Source of the DNA: Nocardioides mesophilus
GTDB lineage: Bacteria; Actinomycetota; Actinomycetes; Propionibacteriales; Nocardioidaceae
Length of the DNA: 64,000 bases
NCBI RefSeq assembly: GCF_014395785.1
Contig: NZ_CP060713.1
Coordinates: forward strand, 1,020,501 to 1,084,500
Direction: 5' to 3'
In this document: positions 8,016 to 16,911 of the stretch, piece by piece
Layout of the letters: every line of letters begins with the position of its first letter
How positions within the stretch are numbered: the stretch's first letter is position 1
Translations under genes and position numbers: made by a program
Notes under the pieces: model-generated
What the model was told of the DNA's origin: nothing
Seen by the model: the letters and a program-made list of their open reading frames with translations, nothing else
The model's database searches: none

Positions 8016-8154
8016 GGCGACCATGCTGATGAGCGCGCGTGATGTGAAGGTCGAAGTGATCCGAAGGTCGCAGCGTGCACAACTTGACGGTACGCGCGGC
8101 TACTGAGGCCCAGGATCTGCACGGAGGGCGGGGCGAGCCGACGCGCGCGCATCG

Positions 8155-8396
8155 CTAGTCGAGGAGCGCCTCGACCTCACGCAGGCTTCTTATGGTGGTT
8201 TCCGGCTGAACACGGGCCGTCTCTGCCAGGCGGTTCAACCACACGCCCTTCAGCCCTGCCTGTGTTGCCGCCAATGCATCCGTCTGCAGGTTGTCGCCCA
8301 CGTAGCTCACGGAGTCCGGGGACCTCCCAGCTGCTCACAAGCGGCGATGAAGGCTTCAACAGCAGGCTTGGGGCAGGCAACGAGGAAGAGGCGATC
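8155..8396 (-). pseudogene. Frameshifted C-terminal remnant of a HAD-superfamily hydrolase
   Basis: Reading leftward, one frame gives KPAVEAFIAACEQLG and hits a stop. Shifting frame at about 8325-8335 continues as SPDSVSYVGDNLQTDALAAT then QAGLKGVWLNR, to the stop at 8155-8157. This is the Lys motif and the GD...D motif of HAD hydrolases in the right order. The N-terminal half with the DxD nucleophile is missing. The break coincides with the right copy of the 15-bp direct repeat. No functional product is expected. Confidence 0.75.
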
Positions 8397-8411
8397 ACGC
8401 AGTCACATCGC
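8397..8411 (+). repeat. 15-bp direct repeat, right copy
   Basis: Identical to 7574-7588. It marks the point where the HAD remnant stops and another minus-strand fragment (reading NDVIAAEWVRLEAVHFAAHL) begins. It may mark a recombination junction. Confidence 0.7.
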
Positions 8412-8530
8412 CCCGAAGATGGGCGGCGAAGTGCACGGCTTCGAGACGGACCCACTCCGCGGCGATGACGTCGTTCCGGAGACGTCCGCACCTCCCGCGA
8501 AGAGGTCTCGGGAGGCCACCGCCCGCCGAC

Positions 8531-9142
8531 TCACGGGTTGTCGAGCGACCGGGCAGTGGATCTCGCATCCGGCTCCATCCGGCATCGGAGCAGGTAGCTC
8601 GGCGACGTACTGACGTCACCCCAGACATCGGTCTTCTCGATCCGGACAAAGTCGCGTGACGTGTCGTCGCGGAACTCAGCAGCCTCGATGTGCGGAGCTC
8701 CCTGCCCGACCTTCTGCAGGATTTCTTGCACCGTCCAGGTGTAGATCAGGGCTGGGAACCCTTCCTCGTGTGCGAGTTGATCGAAGTAGAAGAACGGGTC
8801 AACGGACAGGTTGACCTCGCCTGTGACCCAGGCACCAATCCGCGGTTGATGCATCGGGTCTTCGATACCGATGAAGTGATAGGCGAGAACGCCCAAGTCG
8901 AGCACGTGGGCATTGGGCTTGTCGTGCACGATCTGCGCGGTCACCTCGTACTGCGAGCCTTCGATCCACCGCACGCTCGCCCGGTGCACCCCCTCCAGCA
9001 GCCTCAGTCCGCCTCGGCTGGCGAACTCCAAGGCGAACTCGGCTCGCTCGCCCGTGACGAAGTCGCGGTAGTTGCCATCCTGGACGATCCAGGAATCGAG
9101 ACCGACCAGCCACGTGTGCGCGCTGACGGGGTTGTCCTGCAT
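8531..9142 (-). CDS. Hypothetical protein, 203 aa
   Basis: A soluble acidic protein with clear GC3 bias and no signal peptide or membrane helix. Recognisable stretches are LVGLDSWIVQDGNYRDF near the N-terminus and DPFFYFDQLAHEEG near the middle, an alpha/beta pattern rich in aromatics. Thirty base pairs separate it from the reductase gene upstream on the same strand, so they may be co-transcribed. I do not recognise the family; the look is that of stand-alone immunity-like or stress proteins, but nothing proves it. Confidence 0.65.
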   Translation of the reverse strand: MQDNPVSAHTWLVGLDSWIVQDGNYRDFVTGERAEFALEFASRGGLRLLEGVHRASVRWIEGSQYEVTAQIVHDKPNAHVLDLGVLAYHFIGIEDPMHQPRIGAWVTGEVNLSVDPFFYFDQLAHEEGFPALIYTWTVQEILQKVGQGAPHIEAAEFRDDTSRDFVRIEKTDVWGDVSTSPSYLLRCRMEPDARSTARSLDNP

Positions 9143-9172
9143 GAGGTCAGGGTGGCAGCACGTGCAGCGCTG

Positions 9173-9733
9173 TCAACTCACGCGGTAGGCGAGCAGCACG
9201 CTGGAGTGCGGGGTCGGTGTGGCACTGAGCAGCTCGAGCCGGCGGAGGTCGTCGCCCTCGAACAGTCGGCGCCCGGTGCACCCGATCGTCGGGCCGACCA
9301 CCAGCTGCAGCTCGTCAACGAGTCCCGCAGCGAGCATGGACTGGGCCAGCCGGATGCTCCCATGGATCCCGATGTCGCCGCCCGGTCGCGCCTTGAGGTC
9401 GCGCACCAGATCCTCCAGCGGCCCCTGCGCCGCCTCGGCGTTGTGCCACGCGCTCGTCAGCGGCGTCGAGGTGACGACGTACTTCTTGACGTTGTTGATG
9501 AACCGGGCGAACGGCTGGTGCTCGGCGGTCGGCCAGAAGCGCGACCACTGGTCGTACATGGTCCGGCCGAGCAGCACGGCGTCCTGCGTCTCGATGATCT
9601 TGTCCTCGTTCTCCTCCATCAGGGAGTCGAACTCGGGCACCTCGGTGGGCTCCTGGTCAGCGGGGAAGTACCGGTCCGGGTGATCGACCGCCCCGTCGAG
9701 GGACATGAGGGTGTAGAGCACGACCTTGCGCAC
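9173..9733 (-). CDS. Dihydrofolate reductase-family (RibD C-terminal domain) protein
   Basis: The 186-aa product has the RibD_C fold: MRKVVLYTLMSLDGAVDHPD at the start, LLGRTMYDQWSRFWP as the nucleotide-loop region, then GGDIGIHGSIRLAQSMLAAG and VDELQLVVGPTIG. These stand-alone homologues bind NADPH and reduce an unknown substrate; they are not the essential FolA. A single-domain cytoplasmic enzyme is expected. It is the first gene of a probable two-gene unit with the hypothetical protein downstream. Confidence 0.85.
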   Translation of the reverse strand: MRKVVLYTLMSLDGAVDHPDRYFPADQEPTEVPEFDSLMEENEDKIIETQDAVLLGRTMYDQWSRFWPTAEHQPFARFINNVKKYVVTSTPLTSAWHNAEAAQGPLEDLVRDLKARPGGDIGIHGSIRLAQSMLAAGLVDELQLVVGPTIGCTGRRLFEGDDLRRLELLSATPTPHSSVLLAYRVS

Positions 9734-9937
9734 GCGGCGCCTCCTGGTGGGTGTGGTGGCTTCGGTGGGTCTGACCCGAGACAGCGGTGAAACTCATCGG
9801 GTCCGCGGAGACGCCGGCAGGTCCGGTGCGGCTTCCGGACGAAGTATGCGCCCGCAGGCCCGGTTCCGGACGGTGCGAGGACACGGCCCGCTCGAGCGGC
9901 ATATCCTCCGGGCGAGTCGAGCAGACAAGGATCCGCC

Positions 9938-10231
9938 ATGGCCGAGGCCACCCGCAGCACCCCCGAAGCCATCCTCGCCGCGCACCGACGGGCCGTTGCG
10001 GAGAACAGGCGGCTCGTCGCGCAGGTGCTGCGCTCCCTGGGCGGGGTTCTGGTGGCTGTCGCCGGCACCGTGCTGGCACTGATGGTGCTGGCCTACTGGG
10101 TCTCGGGCGCCAGCTTCTACACGCGCGACTGGCCAGGCCGGTACTGGTTCGTGGTGCTGCCGCTTCTCGTCGCTGCGCTCGGCCTGAGGCTCACCGCCGA
10201 CAAGGTCGAGAAGGTCAGGTCGCTGTCGTGA
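9938..10231 (+). CDS. Small two-helix membrane protein
   Basis: 97 aa. Residues 1-30 are charged and helical (AILAAHRRAVAENRRLVAQ), followed by two hydrophobic helices at about 33-55 and 70-87 and a short charged tail. AAGGA lies 7 bp before ATG 9938. No family is recognised. The preceding 204 bp contain only promoter-like and leader sequence. Confidence 0.6.
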   Translation: MAEATRSTPEAILAAHRRAVAENRRLVAQVLRSLGGVLVAVAGTVLALMVLAYWVSGASFYTRDWPGRYWFVVLPLLVAALGLRLTADKVEKVRSLS

Positions 10232-10440
10232 TGAGCAGGGAGCGCAACGGTCCGCCGGCGAGGCCCTACCCGGGACCGGCAGCCGCGCGTATCGTGCCTG
10301 CTCCTCGGGATGGGCATCTAGACCCACGCCGGCCTCGGTGGCCGCCGTCCCGGTGACGCGGCCGCCGGCTCGTCCCGACAAGACGATGCGCGCCTCGGCC
10401 GCGGCGACCGACGATGGGAGCCCAGGTCGAGGAGGTGGCG

Positions 10441-11709
10441 GTGGACGCGAGCGCCGTCGCGGTGGTTGCGGCTTCGATCTTCGTGTGGGGCGCGGTCGCC
10501 GCGCGCATCCAGCGGGCAGACGTGACCGCGCCGATCGTCTTCACCGCGGTCGGTGCCCTGCTCGCGGCCCTCGACCTCGTCGATCGTCAACCAGCGCCTG
10601 AGAGCCTGAAGCCGCTGGTCGAGATCACCCTGGTCTGGGTGCTGTTCTCCGACGCCGCCCGGGTGCGTCCCCACGACCTCAGGGTCGAGGCGGGCGACTT
10701 CGCGCGACTGCTCGGCCTCGGACTGCCGCTCACCATCCTGGCCGGCTGGGGACTGGCCGCGTGGCTGTTCCCCGATCTCGATCTCTGGCTCACGCTGCTC
10801 ATCGCCGCGGCGCTGGCGCCGACCGACGCCGCCCTAGGGCTGCCGGTCGTGACCAACCGGGTCGTGCCGGCACGGGTCCGCCGGTTGATCACCGTGGAGA
10901 GCGGGCTCAACGACGGGCTGGCCACGCCGGTGGTGATGCTGGCGATCGCCGGAGCGGGCACCGCGGAGGGCGTCGCGAACGCGCCAGGTCCGGTGGACGC
11001 GCTGCTGGAGCTGTTCGTCGGCGTCCTGGTCGGGATCGCGGTCGGAGCCGGCGGCGGAGCGCTGCTGCGGTGGACGCGGCGCCGCGGCTGGGCCGCCGAC
11101 GACTTCGTGGGGGTCTCCGTCCTGGGACTCGCCCTGTTGTCCTACACGGCGGCGCTGGTCCTGCAGTGCAACGGCTTCGTCGCGGCGTTCTGCGGCGGCT
11201 CGGCATTCGGGGCCGCGGCCGGACGCCGTGGCCGCAGCGAGCTGGAGCTCGTCGAGCAGGCGAGCGGCCTGGTGTCGCTGCTGGTGTGGCTCGCGTTCGG
11301 CGCGATCGCCGTACCGGTCATGTTCGACCAGCCGGACGCCACCCTGGTGCTGTACGCCGTGCTGAGCCTCACGGCGGTGCGGATGGTCCCCGTCGCCCTG
11401 GCAGCCATCGGCTCCGGGCTCGACCGCCGGACGGTGCTGTTCGTGGCCTGGTTCGGACCGCGCGGGCTCGCGTCGCTGGTCTTCGCCCTCCTCGCGCTCG
11501 ACGAGCTGGGCCCCGCCGCCGATCCGGTGGTGGCCGTGATCTCGGTGACGGTGCTGCTCAGCGTCGTCGCGCACGGGGCCACCTCCGCACCGCTGGCCTC
11601 AGCCTACGGCCGCGGCGCGGCGCTGCGCGGGCCGTCGCCGGAGCGCCCTGACACGGACGTCCCGGTGCGCGGCCTTCCGCGCGGCCGGGTCCACCACGAG
11701 GTCCGCTAG
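10441..11709 (+). CDS. CPA1-family cation:proton antiporter
   Basis: About 422 aa with some 12 membrane helices, matching NhaP-type Na+(K+)/H+ antiporters. The ion-binding Asp motif is in ALAPTDAALG, and VESGLNDGLATP is the second conserved motif, with Asn-Asp. GPRGLASLVFALLAL matches the conserved GPRG(L/V)-type segment near the C-terminus. The start was set at GTG 10441 because GGAGG at 10431-10435 lies 5 bp upstream; ATG 10414 has no such site. It would expel monovalent cations in exchange for protons for pH and salt balance. Confidence 0.88.
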   Translation: MDASAVAVVAASIFVWGAVAARIQRADVTAPIVFTAVGALLAALDLVDRQPAPESLKPLVEITLVWVLFSDAARVRPHDLRVEAGDFARLLGLGLPLTILAGWGLAAWLFPDLDLWLTLLIAAALAPTDAALGLPVVTNRVVPARVRRLITVESGLNDGLATPVVMLAIAGAGTAEGVANAPGPVDALLELFVGVLVGIAVGAGGGALLRWTRRRGWAADDFVGVSVLGLALLSYTAALVLQCNGFVAAFCGGSAFGAAAGRRGRSELELVEQASGLVSLLVWLAFGAIAVPVMFDQPDATLVLYAVLSLTAVRMVPVALAAIGSGLDRRTVLFVAWFGPRGLASLVFALLALDELGPAADPVVAVISVTVLLSVVAHGATSAPLASAYGRGAALRGPSPERPDTDVPVRGLPRGRVHHEVR

Positions 11710-11748
11710 GCTCGCGCCTCGAGGCTCCGGCAGCCCAGTGAGGATCCC

Positions 11749-11988
11749 GTGGACACGAACCCGCTTCTCCCAGACCCGGTCGAGATCGTCCTCCTTTCGA
11801 CTTTCGTGATGGGCGTGGTCTGCACGGTCATGGCTTCCCGGTACGCCGCCAAGGGCGAGATGCGACTGTCGGCCGCCTTGACGGTCCTGGTCCTCAACTT
11901 CGTGCTCGTGATCGGTCCCCTGGCGGCGGCCGTCGGAATGGTCGTCTGGCGTCAGCAGCGACGCGGTGGCCGGCAACGACCCGCCTGA
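11749..11988 (+). CDS. Small two-helix membrane protein
   Basis: 79 aa from GTG 11749 with GAGG upstream. Hydrophobic helices lie at about 12-30 (IVLLSTFVMGVVCTVMA) and 42-64 (ALTVLVLNFVLVIGPLAAA), with a basic C-terminal tail. It follows the antiporter by 39 bp on the same strand and may share its transcript. No family recognised. Confidence 0.55.
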   Translation: MDTNPLLPDPVEIVLLSTFVMGVVCTVMASRYAAKGEMRLSAALTVLVLNFVLVIGPLAAAVGMVVWRQQRRGGRQRPA

Positions 11989-12050
11989 CAAGGCGCACGC
12001 TCTATGGTCCGCGCGGCACCGGCACGGCTGCGAAGACCTAGTGCCAGGTC

Positions 12051-13076
12051 CTAGTCGTCGTGCGGCAGGGGTGGCGGCGGCGTCGATTCACGCAGCGTCA
12101 CAGACGGCGACGTGGCCCGGCGGATCCCGCCGGTCCCGACCGGCAGCGTCACCGCCGGTCGCCGCCACCGCTCCCAGGCGGCGCAGGCCCACACCACCAG
12201 CCCGGCGACCGCGAACCCGGCCAGCACGTCGACCACGTAGTGCTCGGCGTAGTAGACGAGCGCGAAGCCCATCGCCAGCGGGTAGAGCAGCAGCAGCCAG
12301 CGCCACCACCGTCGTGACCGCTCGATGCCGAACAGGGCGACCAGCAGCGTGATGCCGGCGTGCAGCGAGGGCATCGCCGCCACCTGGTTGGTGAGCGCGG
12401 ACAGCGTGTCGTGCACCCCCACCTCCCCCAGGTCGTACCAGCCGCGGCTCGTGATCCGGTCGATGTCGCTGGGCAGGAAGCCCGCCTCCGCCGCCATCCA
12501 GGGCGGCGCCATCGGGTAGGTGACGTAGAAGACCAGGGCCACGAGGTTGAGCGAGAGGTAGCGGCGCATGAAGGCCACCCAGGTGCTCCGGTTGCGCATC
12601 CACAGAAGGGAGGCCGTGAGGATCGGGACGAAGAAGAACGAGTAGTAGACGGTGGTCAGCGCCACGTCGTACCAGTTGGGCGGCATGGTCCTTTCGCACG
12701 GGATGCCGCACAGCTCCGCCTGCAGGTACTCGGTGGGCAGGGTGCCCCCGAACAGCCAGCGGTCCGCCCGGATCGGCTCGCTCACGTGCACCGAGACGAA
12801 GCCGAGCTGGTCGGCCAGGCCGCGGCTGTAGACGTAAAGCGTCAGCACCGCGAGCGCCGGCCACCAGTCCAGCGGGAACGCCAGGTGGGACCGCCACGGC
12901 GCACGGATGTTCCAGGCGATGGTGGCCAGCCAGATCCACAGGAAGCCGGCCAGGGTCTGCTTCGGCAGGCCGAGCACCGCGACCCAGCAGGCCAGCGCGG
13001 CGACGTACACGCACATGCTGACCACACGGGCCGAGCGTGACGTGCCCGTCGAGGCCCTGAGCTGTACGGCGCCCAC
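12051..13076 (-). CDS. PAP2-superfamily membrane phosphatase/transferase
   Basis: About 341 aa with six or so helices. The family His motifs are AMPSLHAGITLL and AEHYVVDVLAG, corresponding to the SxxxH and Rx5Hx3D-type motifs of PAP2 enzymes acting on lipid phosphates. The N-terminal half has an extra helix set and an extracytoplasmic loop (GIPCERTMPPNWYD), as in the inositol phosphorylceramide synthase-like branch. GTG 13076 has GGGAGG 7-8 bp upstream and was preferred over the frame's first start at 13124. Substrate is unknown. Confidence 0.82.
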   Translation of the reverse strand: MGAVQLRASTGTSRSARVVSMCVYVAALACWVAVLGLPKQTLAGFLWIWLATIAWNIRAPWRSHLAFPLDWWPALAVLTLYVYSRGLADQLGFVSVHVSEPIRADRWLFGGTLPTEYLQAELCGIPCERTMPPNWYDVALTTVYYSFFFVPILTASLLWMRNRSTWVAFMRRYLSLNLVALVFYVTYPMAPPWMAAEAGFLPSDIDRITSRGWYDLGEVGVHDTLSALTNQVAAMPSLHAGITLLVALFGIERSRRWWRWLLLLYPLAMGFALVYYAEHYVVDVLAGFAVAGLVVWACAAWERWRRPAVTLPVGTGGIRRATSPSVTLRESTPPPPLPHDD

Positions 13077-13152
13077 CCGACCACCTCCCCACTTGCACGG
13101 TAACCGCGGAAGGGGTCCCGGCACCTGGCGTCATGGGGCTATCCCCGGCAGG

Positions 13153-13194
13153 GACGAAGGGCCCTGACGTATCGCTGCGTCAGGGCCCTTCGTC
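13153..13194. terminator. Strong hairpin ending the desaturase operon
   Basis: A perfect 17-bp inverted repeat, GACGAAGGGCCCTGACG at 13153-13169 with its complement at 13178-13194, around an 8-nt loop. It lies 15 bp past the desaturase stop. No long U-run follows, as is common for actinobacterial terminators. Confidence 0.8.
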
Positions 13195-13208
13195 GTGCCG
13201 GGGACCGG

Positions 13209-14405
13209 TCAGGCGGCCTGCTCGGTCTCACGAGTGGAGCCGGCGCCAGTGGACCTGACCAGGGCGGCGACCGGACGGCCGGCCCTGCGGCGCAGCTTGC
13301 CCGTGGTGTCGGCGACGAAGCCGTTGGGCAGCGACAGCCGGATCACCTTCGACCACGCCGAGGCCACCTGCTTGGGCAGCGGGCCGGTCGTGTAGGTGAG
13401 GCCGTACTCGTCGAACAGTGCCCGCACCTGGGGGGCGATCTCCTGGTACCGGTTGCTGGGCAGGTCCGGGAACAGGTGGTGCTCGATCTGGTAGCTCAGG
13501 TTGCCGGTCATGAGGTGCATCGCCTTGGTGCCGGAGATGTTGGCAGAGCCGAGCATCTGTCGCAGGTACCACTCGCCGCGGGTCTCGCCCTCGATGGAGC
13601 GGCGCTCGAACGTCTCCACGCCCTCCGGGAAGTGGCCACACATGATGACCGAGTGCGTCCAGAGGTTGCGGACCAGGTTCGCTGTGGCGTTCGCCGCCAC
13701 GGTGTGCAGGAACGACGGCCCGGACAGCGCCGGGTGCACGACGTAGTCCTTGGTGACCTGGCCGCGGATCTTCTTCAGCACCTGCTTGGTGCGGGCCCTG
13801 AACTCCGGGCTCTTGCGGCGGCGCTCCGAGCGCAGGTTCTTGCCCAGCTCGAGGTCGTAGGCGGCGATGCCGTACTCGAAGAAGCACGCGTTGATGAAGT
13901 TCCACAGCGGCTGCGCGAGGTAGAGCGGGACCCAGCGCTGGTCCTCGTCGACGCGCATGATGCCGTAGCCGAGGTCGTTGTCGCGGCCGATCACGTTCGT
14001 GTAGGTGTGGTGCAGCTCGTTGTGCGAGTGCTTCCACTGCTCGGAGGGCGAGGCGTTGTCCCACTCCCACGTCGTCGAGTGGATCTTCGGGTCGCGCATC
14101 CAGTCCCACTGGCCGTGCATGACGTTGTGGCCGATCTCCATGTTCTCCAGGATCTTGGCCACCGACAGCCCGGCGGTGCCGAGCAGCCAGGCCGGCGGGA
14201 ACAGCGAGAACAGCAGCACCGCACGGCTGGAGAGCTCGAGCTTGCGCTGGACGTCGATGACCCGGCGGATGTACGCCGCGTCCGACTCGCCGCGGGCGGC
14301 GATGATCTCGGCGCGGATCGCGTCGAGCCGGCGACCCAGCTCCTCGATGTCCTCGGCGCTCAGGTGCGCCACGGGGTTGACGGACTTCTTCTGCAGAACA
14401 GTCAC
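13209..14405 (-). CDS. Membrane fatty-acid (acyl-CoA/acyl-lipid) desaturase
   Basis: 398 aa with the three His boxes of di-iron membrane desaturases: HNVMHGQWDW, HNELHHTYTNV and QIEHHLFPDLP. Hydrophobic segments follow each of the first two boxes as in the family. The enzyme inserts a double bond into fatty acyl chains using O2 and electrons from a ferredoxin-type partner, which is encoded immediately upstream (12 bp). This pairing mirrors the DesA3-reductase pair of mycobacteria. Likely part of membrane-fluidity adaptation. Confidence 0.92.
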   Translation of the reverse strand: MTVLQKKSVNPVAHLSAEDIEELGRRLDAIRAEIIAARGESDAAYIRRVIDVQRKLELSSRAVLLFSLFPPAWLLGTAGLSVAKILENMEIGHNVMHGQWDWMRDPKIHSTTWEWDNASPSEQWKHSHNELHHTYTNVIGRDNDLGYGIMRVDEDQRWVPLYLAQPLWNFINACFFEYGIAAYDLELGKNLRSERRRKSPEFRARTKQVLKKIRGQVTKDYVVHPALSGPSFLHTVAANATANLVRNLWTHSVIMCGHFPEGVETFERRSIEGETRGEWYLRQMLGSANISGTKAMHLMTGNLSYQIEHHLFPDLPSNRYQEIAPQVRALFDEYGLTYTTGPLPKQVASAWSKVIRLSLPNGFVADTTGKLRRRAGRPVAALVRSTGAGSTRETEQAA

Positions 14406-14417
14406 GGGATCTCCTTC

Positions 14418-15521
14418 TCAGAGGTCGATGTCGCAGGCGCCGGCCGCAGCCGAGACGCAGGTCTGGATCAGCACGCCGTCGCCGGGCGCGGCGGTGGTGA
14501 CGTCGCCGGTGCGCAGGTCGCGCACCGAGCCGTCGCGCAGCGGCAGCACGCAGGAGTAGCAGATGCCCATCCGGCAGCCGGACGGCATCAGCACGCCGGC
14601 CGCCTCGCCGGCGTCGAGGATGGGGGTGGAGCCGTCGTTCTCGATCTCGGTGCCCAGGCCGGTGAACCGGACCGTGCCGCCCTCGCCCGGCTCGGCGAGC
14701 TGGGCCCGGAAGCGCTCGGTGTGCAGGGCCCCGGCGAGGCCGGCCTGCGCCCAGTGCTCCTCGATGGCGTCCAGCAGCCCGGCCGGGCCGCAGGCCCAGG
14801 TCTCGCGCTCGGACAGGTCCGGCACCAGCGCCGCCAGCGCGGCGACGTCGAGCCGGCCGTGCTCGTCGGTGTGCTGCTCCACCAGCCGGAGCCGGCCGGC
14901 GGCCGCCAGGGCCCGCAGCTCCTCGCCGAAGATCACGTCGTCGGCCTTCGTCTCCGAGTGCACGAGCACGACGTCGTCGAGCCGGTCGAGCCCGGAGCGC
15001 AGCATCCCCATCACCGGGGTGATGCCGCTGCCGCCGGTGACGAAGAGGACCTTGGCCGGGGCCGGGTCGGGGAGCACGAAGTCGCCGAGCGCCTGGTCGA
15101 GCTGGACCAGCTGTCCGGGTCGCAGCTGCTGGGCGAGGTGGGAGCTGACCAGTCCGTCCGGGACGGCCTTGGCGGTGATCGTGATCAGCCCGTCGGCGGC
15201 GTCAGGGGAGGAGGTCAGGGAGTAGGAGCGCCACAGGCGCACCCCGTCGACGTCGAGCCCGACCCGGACGTACTGCCCAGGGACGTGGCCCTGCCAGTCG
15301 GCGCCGGGCTTGAGCACCACGGTCACCGCGTCGGCCGTCTCCGGCCGGACTTCCACGACCCGGGCGCGCAGGTCGGCGCCGGAGCGCAGCGGCCGGAACA
15401 TGTCGAGGTAGTCGGAGGGGTGCAGCGGGGTGGTCACGGCGGAGGCGACCTGCCAGACACGGTCCCGCAGCCGACGGCGTCTGCCGCCGCCGGAACCGTT
15501 GTCGTGCACGAAAGTTGCCAT
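14418..15521 (-). CDS. FAD/NAD(P)H ferredoxin reductase with C-terminal 2Fe-2S domain
   Basis: 367 aa. An FAD-binding barrel (about 45-145; RSYSLTSSP) is followed by the NAD(P)-binding domain (LFVTGGSGITPVMGMLRSG; ETWACGPAGLLDA) and a plant-type ferredoxin domain with SGCRMGICYSCVLPL and a final Cys in IQTCVSAA. It passes electrons from NAD(P)H through flavin to the iron-sulfur centre and on to the desaturase. ATG 15521 (MATFVHDNGSG) was preferred; an in-frame ATG at 15557 adds 12 residues. The divergent regulator starts 88 bp away. Confidence 0.92.
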   Translation of the reverse strand: MATFVHDNGSGGGRRRRLRDRVWQVASAVTTPLHPSDYLDMFRPLRSGADLRARVVEVRPETADAVTVVLKPGADWQGHVPGQYVRVGLDVDGVRLWRSYSLTSSPDAADGLITITAKAVPDGLVSSHLAQQLRPGQLVQLDQALGDFVLPDPAPAKVLFVTGGSGITPVMGMLRSGLDRLDDVVLVHSETKADDVIFGEELRALAAAGRLRLVEQHTDEHGRLDVAALAALVPDLSERETWACGPAGLLDAIEEHWAQAGLAGALHTERFRAQLAEPGEGGTVRFTGLGTEIENDGSTPILDAGEAAGVLMPSGCRMGICYSCVLPLRDGSVRDLRTGDVTTAAPGDGVLIQTCVSAAAGACDIDL

Positions 15522-15609
15522 GACTTCAGTCTGATGGGCGTGAGGGGTTAATATCATGACCGGAGTGCGTGAATAATCCTAGTCTTTCTGTGCGGAGGGA
15601 ACAAGAACC

Positions 15610-16911
15610 GTGGCAGATGTGCAAGGTCCGGCGGTGGAGGCGGCTCAGCACGCCGCCCGGGGCCGCACCGCCCGCGGCGCCGCCGAGCTGGACCTCGACG
15701 AGGCGACCACCGAACGGCTCCGCTCCCAGCTGCCGCGGGTGGCCGAGCACACCGTGCGCGCGGTGATCATCGAGGTGCCCAGCTACGCCGGCGCGCTGCG
15801 CGGGGCGATGGGCACCAACATCGAGGAGGCGGTGCAGCTCGCCCTCGGCGGGTTCCTCAGCCTGGCGGCCCGGCCCCGCGGCACTGACCCCGGTACGCCG
15901 CTGGCCCCCGCGCTGGAGGGGGCCTACGCCCTGGGCCGCGGCGAGGCCCGCAGCGGCCGGACCATGGACGCGCTGCTCTCGGCCTACCGCGTCGGGGCCC
16001 GGGTCTCCTGGCGCGAGCTGTCCGCCCAGGCCGTGGACGCCGGCCTCGACGCAGCGACGCTGGCGAAGTTCGCCGAGCTGGTCTTCGCCTACATCGACGA
16101 GCTGTCCGCGGCCAGTGTGGCCGGGCACACCGACGAGCTGGCCACCACCGGCCGGGTGCGACGCCGCTACCTGCAGCGACTGGGCCGCAGCCTGCTGCTC
16201 GGGGCACCGGCCGACCAGCTCGCCGCCGCGGCGGCCCGCGCCGACTGGGACCCGCCGCGCACCCTGACCGCGGTGGTCATGCCCGGCGAGCAGGCACGCC
16301 GGGTCCTGAGCGGGCTGGACCCCCGCACGCTGCGCCCCGAGGAGGACCTGCCGGACCTCGAGGGCGAGGACGAGAACGAGATCGCGGTTCTGCTCGTCCC
16401 GGACGCGGACCGGCCGGCCCGCACCGCTCTGGTGCGCAGCCTGCGCGGCCGTCAGGCCTACATCGGACCGGCGCGTCCGTGGACCGCCGTGCGGTCGTCG
16501 TACCTGCGGGTGCTGCGGGCCCGCCGCCTCGGGCTGCTCGACGCCGCCGGTCCCCAGCCCGACCCGGAGGCCGGCGTCTGCGACACCGAGCAGCACCTCA
16601 CCTCGCTGGTCCTCGGCGCCGACCCCGCGGCGCTGGCCGACCTGCGCGCCCAGGTCCTCGAGCCGCTCGCCGGGCTGCGTCCCTCGACCGCCGAGCGGCT
16701 CGCGGAGACCCTGCACGCCTGGCTGCTGCACCAGGGCCGGCGCGACGACGTGGCCCGGGCGCTGCACGTGCACCCGCAGACCGTGCGCTACCGGATGGGC
16801 CAGGTCCGCGAGCTCTACGGGGACGCGCTCAACGACCCCGGGACGGTGCTGGCGCTGACGGTCGCGCTCGCCGGCAGGGCCGCACCGGTCGAGCCGCAGG
16901 TCACCGAGTGA
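15610..16911 (+). CDS. PucR-family transcriptional regulator
   Basis: 433 aa from GTG 15610. The C-terminus carries the PucR helix-turn-helix (DDVARALHVHPQTVRYRMGQ) in an all-helical domain, and the middle is a degenerate nucleotide-cyclase-like domain (GGDEF_2 type), as in CdaR/PucR proteins. Its divergent position to the desaturase-reductase operon, separated by a short AT-rich interval, suggests it controls that operon in response to a metabolite; this is inference. The last 11 bp overlap the convergent topoisomerase gene. Confidence 0.85.
   Translation: MADVQGPAVEAAQHAARGRTARGAAELDLDEATTERLRSQLPRVAEHTVRAVIIEVPSYAGALRGAMGTNIEEAVQLALGGFLSLAARPRGTDPGTPLAPALEGAYALGRGEARSGRTMDALLSAYRVGARVSWRELSAQAVDAGLDAATLAKFAELVFAYIDELSAASVAGHTDELATTGRVRRRYLQRLGRSLLLGAPADQLAAAAARADWDPPRTLTAVVMPGEQARRVLSGLDPRTLRPEEDLPDLEGEDENEIAVLLVPDADRPARTALVRSLRGRQAYIGPARPWTAVRSSYLRVLRARRLGLLDAAGPQPDPEAGVCDTEQHLTSLVLGADPAALADLRAQVLEPLAGLRPSTAERLAETLHAWLLHQGRRDDVARALHVHPQTVRYRMGQVRELYGDALNDPGTVLALTVALAGRAAPVEPQVTE

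Larger units (their letters stand above)
7515..8154. other. Decayed intergenic segment, AT-richer than its surroundings
   Basis: This 640-bp stretch has no credible complete gene. It contains one end of a 15-bp direct repeat, a truncated tail of the 140-bp repeat and a full second copy of it. Long ORFs called on the minus strand here simply read through the repeat. The composition drop and accumulated fragments suggest a site of past insertions and deletions. Confidence 0.6.

Noticed and set aside
7528-8082. 184-aa minus-strand frame through the repeat
   Set aside because: It merely reads across the 140-bp repeat and low-quality DNA; the same repeat at 2156 is not coding in this frame.
13476-15551. 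691-aa plus-strand frame
   Set aside because: Antisense shadow of the desaturase and reductase genes.
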